NCBI GenBank assembly: GCA_947088135.1
Contig: CAMUFJ010000043.1
Span: 1-10,227 of the forward strand
From: an uncultured Clostridia bacterium
Lineage (GTDB): Bacteria > Bacillota > Clostridia > Christensenellales > Borkfalkiaceae
Direction: 5' to 3'
Length of the DNA stretch: 10,227 nt
Shown here in pieces: positions 1 to 7,525 of this stretch. Position numbers and translations under genes: made by a program. Under the pieces are notes generated by a model that was given only the letters and a program-made list of their open reading frames with translations, did not search any database and was not told the DNA's origin. Positions within the stretch are counted from its first letter, which is position 1; each line of letters starts with the position of its first letter.

Positions 1-2
1 AA

Positions 3-701
3 CCGATGCAGCAACAGCCTCAGATGCCGATGATGCCGCAAATGCCCATGATGCCCCAGATGCCGATGATGCCTCAAATGATGCCTCCCATGCTTCCTCC
101 TATGGGCGGAGGCGACAGCTCGGGCGACGATTATCAAACGAGCGAAGCGATCCGCATTGCGGAAGAGCGCACGCGCGCGGCGGAAGATCGGGCGAGAGTC
201 GCGGAGGATCGGATCGCGAGAATCGCGCATGACGCGCAGACGAAGGCGAACCAGCCCGCACAGCCCGCATATCCGCCCGTCATGCCGATGAACGGAATGT
301 ATCCCGCGGGAATGCCGCAAATGCCGATGCAACCCATGCAGCCGATGATGCCGCAAATGCCCGTAGTGCAACAACCCGCACCCGCGCCCCAGCCTGCGCC
401 TGCGCGCGACACTACGGTGAAAATCACGGAGAACGCGGCGAATATGCTCGGCGAGGCGATCGTATCGTCGCTTTCCAACATGATTCTCGGCAAGAACAAT
501 GCGCCCGCGCAACAACCTGCCGTGCAAACGCCCGCGCCGCAGCCGCAACAGCCGGCAATGTCCGTGCAGATCAATATGCCGTCCAACGGGGCGCCCGCGC
601 AGCAGCCCGCGGTAACGGCGCAGCCCGTGCAGCAGCCCGCACAGCACACCGCCGAAAACGGCGACGGCTCGGAGCTTCCGCATAGAAGATTGCGCTTATA
701 A
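3..701 (+). CDS. Met/Pro/Gln-rich low-complexity protein, C-terminal part (5' end outside window)
   Basis: The frame is open to the left edge, so this is probably the C-terminal part of a longer protein; the ATG at 6 lies inside the repeat region and is unlikely to be the true start. Visible in order, counting from that ATG: a Met-Pro-Gln repeat region (residues 6-33, three near-perfect copies of QMPMMP), a Gly/Asp linker, and a short charged helix at about residues 48-80. The helix has three 7-residue units of the form RxAEERx or RxAEDRx, which looks like a coiled coil. A second Met/Pro/Gln stretch follows, then a more ordinary segment (about 138-163, predicted helical), and a Pro/Gln/Ala-rich tail ending in basic residues. 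I see no signal peptide, membrane segment or catalytic motif in the visible part. A strong terminator follows 23 nt after the stop. I do not recognise the family. A scaffold or adhesive role would be a guess. Confidence 0.7.
   Translation, partial: PMQQQPQMPMMPQMPMMPQMPMMPQMMPPMLPPMGGGDSSGDDYQTSEAIRIAEERTRAAEDRARVAEDRIARIAHDAQTKANQPAQPAYPPVMPMNGMYPAGMPQMPMQPMQPMMPQMPVVQQPAPAPQPAPARDTTVKITENAANMLGEAIVSSLSNMILGKNNAPAQQPAVQTPAPQPQQPAMSVQINMPSNGAPAQQPAVTAQPVQQPAQHTAENGDGSELPHRRLRL
21..86 (+). repeat. 18-bp in-frame tandem repeat encoding QMPMMP
   Basis: Three consecutive 18-bp units (21-38, 39-56, 57-74) each encode Gln-Met-Pro-Met-Met-Pro and differ only at third codon positions. A degenerate, shortened copy follows to about 86. 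Related Met-Pro-Gln runs recur at about 311-361. The repeat is in frame with the surrounding gene, so gain or loss of units would change protein length without a frameshift. Confidence 0.8.
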
Positions 702-724
702 TAGCACGGAAAAAACAGAATCGG

Positions 725-762
725 ATCGGGGGATTGCAGAATTGCGATCCCCCGATTTTTTT
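725..762 (+). terminator. Rho-independent terminator of the Met/Pro/Gln-rich gene
   Basis: A perfect 10-bp stem (725-734 with 747-756) extends inward by four more pairs, one of them G-U, to a 4-nt loop (739-742). Seven T residues follow (756-762). It lies 23 nt after the stop codon at 699-701 and separates this gene from the ABC-F gene downstream. Confidence 0.93.
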
Positions 763-822
763 GCAAAACTGTGCGGGCGGACGGGGGGAAGGGCGGAAAT
801 TGGAAAAATCGGGCTATTTTAT

Positions 823-851
823 TTGCGTTAACGTTCCGATTATGCTATAAT
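823..851 (+). promoter_or_regulatory. Sigma-A promoter of the ABC-F gene, extended -10
   Basis: A consensus TATAAT at 846-851 is preceded by TGC, giving an extended -10. A partial -35 element, TTGCGT (823-828), sits 17 bp upstream. Transcription would start near 858, about 38 nt before the ATG at 896. This makes the alternative ATG at 860 an unlikely start, because it would be almost leaderless. Confidence 0.8.
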
Positions 852-895
852 CATGAAGTATGCGGTTTCGCGCTACGGATAACGGAGGAACGGAA

Positions 896-2470
896 ATGCT
901 TCAAGTGAATAACGTAAGTCTGCAATACGGCAGTAAGAAATTGTTCGAAGAGGTCAATCTCAAATTCACAAAGGGGAATTGCTACGGTATTATCGGCGCA
1001 AACGGCGCGGGCAAATCCACCTTTTTAAAGGTGCTCTCGGGCGAAATCGAACCCAACAAGGGGGACGTTACGTTGGACAAAAACGAGCGTATGTCCGTTT
1101 TGGCGCAGAACCAAAATAAATACGACTTCGAAACGGTGCTCCGTACCGTCATGCTCGGGCATAAGCGTCTTGTGGAGATCATGGACGAGAAGGACGCCCT
1201 CTATATGCACGCCGACTTTACCGAGGAGGACGGGATCCGCGCCTCCGAATTGGAGAGTGAGTTTGCCGAGCTCGGCGGTTGGGAAGCGGAAAGCGAAGCG
1301 CAGACTCTCTTGAACGAGCTCGATATTCCGACGGAATATCACTACAAGCTCATGTCCGAGCTCGACGCCAAGCAAAAGGTGCGCGTATTGCTTGCGCAGG
1401 CGCTTTTCGGCAATCCCGACGTGCTTCTTCTCGACGAGCCTACCAACAATCTCGACTTAAAGACGGTGCGTTGGCTGGAAAACTACCTGCTCGATTTCGA
1501 GAATACCATTATCATCGTTTCGCACAACCGCCATTTCCTGAATAAGGTATGCACGCACATCTGCGACGTGGATTTCGGCAAGATCAATCTCTTTTTGGGG
1601 AACTACGACTTTTGGTATCAAACTTCGCAGTTGCTTGCCCGTCAACAAAAAGACGCCAACAAAAAAGCGGAACAGCGGGCGCAGGAACTCAAAGACTTCA
1701 TCGCGCGGTTTGCGGCGAACGCTTCCAAGTCCCGTCAGGCGACGTCGCGTAAAAAGGAGCTTGAACGGCTTACCATTTCCGACTTCAAACCCTCTCTCCG
1801 CAAGTACCCGTTTATCGATTTTAAGTCCGAGCGGGAGATCGGAAACGACATTCTCGCCGTAGAAGGGCTCACGAAGAAAGGATATTTCGAGAACGTTACC
1901 TTTACCGTGCAGAAAGGGGAGAAGATCGGCTTACTGTCGGACAAATCCACATCGGCTACCATGCTTTACGACGTGATCACGGGAAAAGAGCAGGCGGACG
2001 CGGGCACGGTGAAGTGGGGCAAGACGATCGCCTATTCCTACTTCCCGCAAAACAACAACGAGTATTTCGAGAAATGCGATTTAAACCTCGTGCAGTGGCT
2101 TTCGCAGTTTTCCAAAGACCATTACGAAGAGTACTTGCGCGGTTGGCTCGGGAGAATGCTTTTCTCGGGCGAGGAAGCGCTCAAAGAGGCGAAGGTGCTT
2201 TCGGGAGGCGAGCGGGTGCGTTGTATGCTTGCCAAAATGATGCTCGAAGGGGGAAACTTTCTTGTGTTCGACGAGCCCACGAACCACTTGGACCTCGAAT
2301 CGATCACCGCGCTCAACAACGGCTTGACCGCGTTTAAGGGTTGTATGCTTCTCACCTCGCACGACCAAGAACTTATGAACACCGTCTGCAACCGCATTAT
2401 CGTCATCAACGGGACGAAGGTGTTCGATAAAACGGTCACGTTCGACGAATACGCCGAAACGGGCGCATAA
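896..2470 (+). CDS. ABC-F family ATP-binding protein (YbiT/YkpA type)
   Basis: Soluble protein of 524 residues with two ABC ATPase domains and no membrane segments, the architecture of ABC-F factors that bind the ribosomal E site and act on translation. NBD1 has Walker A GANGAGKST (34-42), Walker B and DEPTNNLD (D180, E181), and a switch His in VSHNRHFLN. A charged linker of about residues 230-300 with the motif ANASKSRQATSR follows. NBD2 has signature LSGGE (435-439), DEPTNHLD (D459, E460) and TSHDQE. Length and motifs fit YbiT/YkpA-type proteins. The start is ATG 896 because GGAGG (884-888) lies 7 nt upstream. Two departures belong to the same composite ATP site: the NBD1 signature reads LDAKQ (156-160) and the NBD2 P-loop reads SDKSTSAT (348-355), with Ala where the lysine belongs. 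I recall non-canonical second P-loops in YkpA relatives, so this may be a subfamily trait. Whether it gives antibiotic resistance cannot be told. Confidence 0.93.
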   Translation: MLQVNNVSLQYGSKKLFEEVNLKFTKGNCYGIIGANGAGKSTFLKVLSGEIEPNKGDVTLDKNERMSVLAQNQNKYDFETVLRTVMLGHKRLVEIMDEKDALYMHADFTEEDGIRASELESEFAELGGWEAESEAQTLLNELDIPTEYHYKLMSELDAKQKVRVLLAQALFGNPDVLLLDEPTNNLDLKTVRWLENYLLDFENTIIIVSHNRHFLNKVCTHICDVDFGKINLFLGNYDFWYQTSQLLARQQKDANKKAEQRAQELKDFIARFAANASKSRQATSRKKELERLTISDFKPSLRKYPFIDFKSEREIGNDILAVEGLTKKGYFENVTFTVQKGEKIGLLSDKSTSATMLYDVITGKEQADAGTVKWGKTIAYSYFPQNNNEYFEKCDLNLVQWLSQFSKDHYEEYLRGWLGRMLFSGEEALKEAKVLSGGERVRCMLAKMMLEGGNFLVFDEPTNHLDLESITALNNGLTAFKGCMLLTSHDQELMNTVCNRIIVINGTKVFDKTVTFDEYAETGA

Positions 2471-2516
2471 ATGCAAGAAAAAATGCAAAAAGTTTTCCGT
2501 CGACGGTTTAATTTGA

Positions 2517-2545
2517 TTGACAAAGACGGGATTGTTTGGTAAAAT
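2517..2545 (+). promoter_or_regulatory. Strong sigma-A promoter of the str operon
   Basis: A perfect TTGACA (2517-2522), a 17-bp spacer, and TAAAAT (2540-2545) preceded by TGG, an extended -10. Transcription would start near 2551-2553, giving an rpsL leader of about 150 nt. This is the closest match to consensus at -35 and spacing in the window, as expected for ribosomal protein genes. The predicted start falls inside the stem of the terminator at 2547-2579. Confidence 0.9.
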
Positions 2546-2546
2546 T

Positions 2547-2579
2547 AACGTTGCCTGAAATTTCGGGTAGCGTTTTTTT
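2547..2579 (+). terminator. Rho-independent terminator overlapping the str operon start site
   Basis: The arms 2547-2559 and 2562-2574 can pair over about 13 bp, including three G-U pairs, and are followed by T residues at 2573-2579. It most simply ends the ABC-F transcript, 76 nt after that gene's stop. The 5' arm begins just after the -10 box of the str promoter, so RNA started there would contain only part of the stem. Confidence 0.75.
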
Positions 2580-2608
2580 ATGCCCGAAACACAGTCATAT
2601 TCCAGAGC

Positions 2609-2686
2609 TTCCGCAAAAAGACGCAATATTTTGCGGGAATAAATTTTGCTTCTTTCGGCCTTAGGGCTAAGAGAATATTCCGAAAA
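2609..2686 (+). promoter_or_regulatory. Structured 5' leader of rpsL
   Basis: Two hairpins can form in the leader. The first pairs 2609-2618 with 2629-2638 (core CCGCAAAA with TTTTGCGG, 10-nt loop). The second pairs TTTCGG (2654-2659) with CCGAAA (2681-2686) and encloses a short inner stem, CTTA (2661-2664) with TAAG (2669-2672). The second hairpin ends 7 nt before the ribosome binding site at 2694-2700. Its 3' arm is also complementary to the rpsL-rpsG gap. No U-tract follows either hairpin, so these are not terminators. A regulatory role is inference. Confidence 0.45.
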
Positions 2687-2705
2687 TAAGACAAGGAGGA
2701 ACAGA

Positions 2706-3077
2706 ATGCCTACAATCAACCAGCTCATTAAGAAAGGCAGAGAGCGCGAGGCCTTCAAATCGAAGAGCCCCATTCTCGACAGATGCCCGCAAAAGCGCGG
2801 CGTGTGCCTTTCCGTGACGACGACTTCCCCGAAGAAGCCCAACTCGGCGCTTCGGAAAATCGCAAGAGTGCGTTTGACCAATAAGCAGGAAGGTACCGTG
2901 TACATTCCCGGCGAAGGTCACAACCTGCAAGAGCACAGCTCCGTACTCATTCGCGGCGGAAGAGTTAAGGATCTGCCCGGTGTGCGTTACCACGTCGTTC
3001 GCGGTGCGCTCGATACGGCAGGCGTCGCCAAGCGCAAACAGGCGCGCAGCAAGTACGGCGCAAAGCGCCCTAAGTAA
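2706..3077 (+). CDS. rpsL: 30S ribosomal protein S12
   Basis: A 123-residue protein of the decoding centre that helps set translational accuracy. Family landmarks are CPQKRGVC (27-34), the loop PKKPNSALRK (42-51) with K43, the classic streptomycin-resistance position, IPGEGHNLQEHS, GGRVKDLPGVRYH, and the C-terminal RSKYGAKRPK. The start at 2706 gives the usual MPTINQL N terminus and has AAGGAGG (2694-2700) 5 nt upstream; the longer frame beginning at 2646 lacks this. It is the first gene of the str operon. Some positions differ from the common bacterial sequence as I recall it: LSVTTTSP replaces the usual TRVYTTTP at 35-42, and there are changes in the LTNKQEGT and EHSS stretches. K43 is wild type, so target-based streptomycin resistance at that residue is not indicated. 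Confidence 0.97.
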   Translation: MPTINQLIKKGREREAFKSKSPILDRCPQKRGVCLSVTTTSPKKPNSALRKIARVRLTNKQEGTVYIPGEGHNLQEHSSVLIRGGRVKDLPGVRYHVVRGALDTAGVAKRKQARSKYGAKRPK

Positions 3078-3089
3078 GCTTGCGGAAAC

Positions 3090-3318
3090 GTTCTTTTCAT
3101 ATTAAATACCATTGAAAGAACAAAACAGTAGTTCGTGACGTTTTTACAAAGTAAAAATTCGCGAAAGTGTACCACCTACTTATTTCGGAATATAGCCCCG
3201 ATAAAGTAGGCAGTATTCCCTGCAAGGCGGGGGAGAAGGTTCGCCGGACAAGCTTTAAATAAGTCTATCTCGGCGATAGCCGTACTACGGGCGGTTAAAA
3301 GCCCTGCGGATCGTATCC
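3090..3318 (+). promoter_or_regulatory. Structured rpsL-rpsG intercistronic RNA, candidate regulatory element
   Basis: The 271-nt gap holds no credible ORF and no convincing promoter or terminator, but much potential structure. In order: hairpin 3090-3121 (GTTCTTT with AAAGAAC); a long hairpin 3132-3165 with a 3-nt loop and one bulged C; stem 3175-3183 with 3201-3210 (one bulged A), whose loop segment GGAATA (3187-3192) is complementary to TATTCC (3214-3219), which would make a pseudoknot; then smaller stems at 3226-3245, 3265-3279, 3280-3290 or 3289-3304, and 3308-3318. The segment 3178-3185 can alternatively pair perfectly with 3257-3264. In E. coli the S12-S7 gap is where S7 binds to repress the operon, so an analogous feedback element is plausible. 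I cannot match it to a named RNA family. Confidence 0.5.
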
Positions 3319-3348
3319 ACAAAAAATTTCAGAAAGGAGATTATTCAG

Positions 3349-3819
3349 ATGCCCAGAAGAGGGAAAATTCCCAAGAGAGACGTTCTGCCCGATCCCACCT
3401 ACGGGAGCAAGGTCGTCACCAAGCTCATCAATCAGATCATGCTTGACGGCGAAAAGAGCGTCGCGCAGAAGATCGTTTACGACGCTTTTGCGAAGATGGG
3501 AGAAAAATTGAACATGGATCCCATGGAGATTTTCAAGCAGGCGCTTGCAAATATCACTCCCATGGTAGAAGTCAAGGCAAGACGCGTCGGCGGTGCGAAC
3601 TATCAAGTTCCCGTCGAAATCCGTCCCGAGCGCCGTCAGACGCTTGCGATCCGCTGGCTCGTTATCAATACGAGAAAGCGCAGCGAGCGCGAAATGAGCA
3701 ACAAGCTCGCAGCCGAGCTTATGGATGCTTACAACAACACGGGCGGCTCTGTGAAGAAAAAGGAGGACACGCACAGAATGGCGGAAGCGAACAAGGCGTT
3801 CGCGCACTTCCGTTTCTGA
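3349..3819 (+). CDS. rpsG: 30S ribosomal protein S7
   Basis: A 156-residue primary 16S rRNA-binding protein that nucleates assembly of the 30S head and contacts the E site. Length and sequence are typical: the N terminus MPRRGKIPKRDVLPDP, the segment KLINQIMLDGEKSVAQKIVY, the central VEVKARRVGGANYQVPVE and RPERRQTLAIRWL, and a C terminus with DTHRMAEANKAFAHFRF. A ribosome binding site, AAAGGAG (3333-3339), lies 9 nt before the ATG. The gene follows the unusually long structured gap after rpsL and ends 12 nt before fusA. In E. coli S7 is the autoregulator of this operon; whether that holds here is inference from family knowledge. Confidence 0.97.
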   Translation: MPRRGKIPKRDVLPDPTYGSKVVTKLINQIMLDGEKSVAQKIVYDAFAKMGEKLNMDPMEIFKQALANITPMVEVKARRVGGANYQVPVEIRPERRQTLAIRWLVINTRKRSEREMSNKLAAELMDAYNNTGGSVKKKEDTHRMAEANKAFAHFRF

Positions 3820-3831
3820 GCTGTATAACTT

Positions 3832-5916
<2,085 letters not shown>

Positions 5917-5971
5917 GACGGCCGCATCGCGGGAAAAACGTAAATTTTTCCAAAAAATTGCGGTAAAAGTC

Positions 5972-6000
5972 TTGCAAAAAATTTCCGTATTTGTTATAAT
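5972..6000 (+). promoter_or_regulatory. Internal sigma-A promoter for tuf
   Basis: TTGCAA (5972-5977), a 17-bp spacer and a perfect TATAAT (5995-6000) preceded by TGT, an extended -10. Transcription would start near 6007, giving a tuf leader of about 100 nt. There is no terminator between fusA and tuf, so tuf is probably expressed both from the operon and from this promoter, which fits the high demand for EF-Tu. Confidence 0.88.
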
Positions 6001-6011
6001 AAAACGGACAA

Positions 6012-6068
6012 GCGTAGGCGCTTACGGCTCGTGAGGGCGGAGCGGTACGCACTTCCACGAAGGTGGGA
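6012..6068 (+). promoter_or_regulatory. Structured tuf leader
   Basis: The leader can fold into a helix pairing GCGTA (6012-6016) with TACGC (6046-6050), with an alternative local pairing of CGTA (6013-6016) and TACG (6023-6026). A separate hairpin pairs CCAC (6055-6058) with GTGG (6063-6066). The GGAGG ribosome binding site (6093-6097) lies downstream in an A-rich, apparently unpaired stretch. A regulatory role is unproven. Confidence 0.3.
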
Positions 6069-6107
6069 AAATCATTAAATTTTAAAAAAATCGGAGGATA
6101 CTCAAAA

Positions 6108-7331
6108 ATGGCAAAGGCAAAATTCGACAGAAGTAAGCCCCACGTAAACATTGGTACCATCGGTCACGTCGACCACGGTAAAACCACTTTGACCGCAGCT
6201 ATCACCATGGTTATGGCTTGCAAGGGTCAGGCACAAAAAATGCGCTACGACGAAATCGATAAGGCGCCCGAAGAGAAAGCACGCGGTATTACGATTAACA
6301 CCGCGCACGTTGAGTACGAAACCCCCAGCCGTCACTATGCGCACGTTGACTGCCCGGGACACGCGGACTACGTTAAGAACATGATTACGGGCGCTGCCCA
6401 GATGGACGGCGCGATCCTCGTTGTTGCTGCAACCGACGGTCCTATGCCCCAGACCCGTGAGCACATCCTGCTCGCTCGTCAGGTAGGCGTTCCTTATATC
6501 GTTGTGTTCCTCAACAAGTGCGATCAGCTCGACGATCCCGAACTCCTCGACCTCGTCGAGATGGAAGTGAGAGAGCTTCTTTCCTCCTACGAGTTCCCCG
6601 GCGACGACATTCCGATCGTCAAGGGTTCCGCGCTCAAAGCGCTTGAAAAAGCGGCGAGCGGCGCAGACGACGCTACGGTTCTTGCGGCTCCCGAGTGCAA
6701 GTGCATTCTCGAACTCATGGATACTATCGATTCCTATATCCCTACGCCCGAGCGCGACGACAAGAAGCCTTTCCTTCTTCCCGTCGAGGACGTATTCACC
6801 ATCTCCGGCCGCGGCACCGTTGCTACGGGCAGAGTTGAGAGAGGCGTTGCTCACGTCGGTGAGCCCGCGGAAATCGTCGGTCTTATCGAGAAGCCTCGTA
6901 CGACCACCATTACCGGTCTTGAAATGTTCCACAAACAGCTCGACGAAGCTATGGCGGGCGATAACGTAGGCGCTCTTCTTCGCGGTATCAACAGAACGGA
7001 TATCGAGAAGGGACAAGTTATTGCGAAGCCCGGCACCGTTCCCACCGCTATGAAGTTCGAAGCACAGGTTTACGTGCTTACCAAGGACGAGGGCGGTCGT
7101 CACACGGCGTTCTTCAACCACTATCGTCCTCAGTTCTTCATCAGAACGACCGACGTTACGGGTTCCATCGAATTGCCCGCAGGCGTTGAAATGGTTATGC
7201 CCGGCGACCACGTCACCTTGACCGTTGAGCTCATCAAGCCCGTTGCGATCGAGGAAGGACTCCGTTTCGCTATCCGCGAGGGCGGCAGAACGGTTGGTTC
7301 CGGCGTCGTTTCCAAGATTCTCAAAGCGTAA
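6108..7331 (+). CDS. tuf: Elongation factor Tu
   Basis: A GTPase of 407 residues that delivers aminoacyl-tRNA to the ribosomal A site. G motifs are intact: GHVDHGKT (19-26), RGITIN (59-64), DCPGH (81-85), NKCD (136-139) and GSALKAL (173-179). Domain II-III landmarks include VFTISGRGTVATGRVERG, GDNVGALLRG, GGRHTAFF, YRPQFFIRTTDVTG and MPGDHV. The start is ATG 6108, with GGAGG (6093-6097) 10 nt upstream and the usual MAKAKFDRSKPHVNIGTIGH; the longer frame from 6063 adds an atypical N terminus. The protein is about 11 residues longer than the usual bacterial length of about 396 because of an insertion after GSALKALE (about 181-199), at the position where Thermus EF-Tu also carries an insertion. 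It is the last gene of the str operon, with its own promoter and a strong terminator. Confidence 0.98.
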   Translation: MAKAKFDRSKPHVNIGTIGHVDHGKTTLTAAITMVMACKGQAQKMRYDEIDKAPEEKARGITINTAHVEYETPSRHYAHVDCPGHADYVKNMITGAAQMDGAILVVAATDGPMPQTREHILLARQVGVPYIVVFLNKCDQLDDPELLDLVEMEVRELLSSYEFPGDDIPIVKGSALKALEKAASGADDATVLAAPECKCILELMDTIDSYIPTPERDDKKPFLLPVEDVFTISGRGTVATGRVERGVAHVGEPAEIVGLIEKPRTTTITGLEMFHKQLDEAMAGDNVGALLRGINRTDIEKGQVIAKPGTVPTAMKFEAQVYVLTKDEGGRHTAFFNHYRPQFFIRTTDVTGSIELPAGVEMVMPGDHVTLTVELIKPVAIEEGLRFAIREGGRTVGSGVVSKILKA

Positions 7332-7346
7332 GCTTTCAATCGAAAT

Positions 7347-7375
7347 AAAAAGCACAGCTTCGGCTGTGCTTTTTT
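7347..7375 (+). terminator. Rho-independent terminator of the str operon
   Basis: A perfect 8-bp stem, AGCACAGC (7351-7358) with GCTGTGCT (7363-7370), closed by a TTCG tetraloop. It is extended by A-T pairs from 7347 and followed by a T run to 7375. It lies 15 nt after the tuf stop codon and closes the operon. Confidence 0.96.
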
Positions 7376-7525
7376 CATTCATACTTTTTTTTGCGAAGCC
7401 TCCAAGCCGTGAGCTCGCAACAGCGTTAGTATTTTTCTGTAGCAGACGCGTTGAATTCCATTTTTAAAAAGTCAGCAAACCGCAGTTGGACGTTAAGGCA
7501 AAAGCGCGGTTGTGCCTAAGCGTTC

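Noticed and set aside
134..766. 210-codon Cys/Gly-rich open frame on the - strand
   Set aside because: It is the complement of the Pro/Gln/Ala-rich gene and would start inside that gene's terminator; its composition is a by-product of the repeats.
860..895. Upstream ATG extension of the ABC-F gene
   Set aside because: It would be nearly leaderless from the promoter at 846-851, has no ribosome binding site, and its 12 extra residues do not fit the family N terminus.
2497..2506. Perfect 10-bp palindrome CCGTCGACGG upstream of the str promoter as an operator
   Set aside because: Palindromes of this length are expected several times per 10 kb by chance, and it has no second copy or flanking symmetry.
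3127..3139. Resemblance of AGTAGTTCGTGA to the 16S rRNA h43 stretch AGTAATCGTGGA, as S7-site mimicry
   Set aside because: The match is short and imperfect and made from memory. It is worth a proper alignment but not enough to claim.
5932..5951. Hairpin GGAAAAA/TTTTTCC after fusA as a terminator
   Set aside because: It is A-T rich and followed by AAAAAATTG rather than a T run, so it is unlikely to stop transcription into tuf.
6102..7382. 426-codon open frame on the - strand, antisense to tuf
   Set aside because: Same reason: it mirrors tuf, runs into the tuf terminator, has no ribosome binding site and shows no family resemblance.
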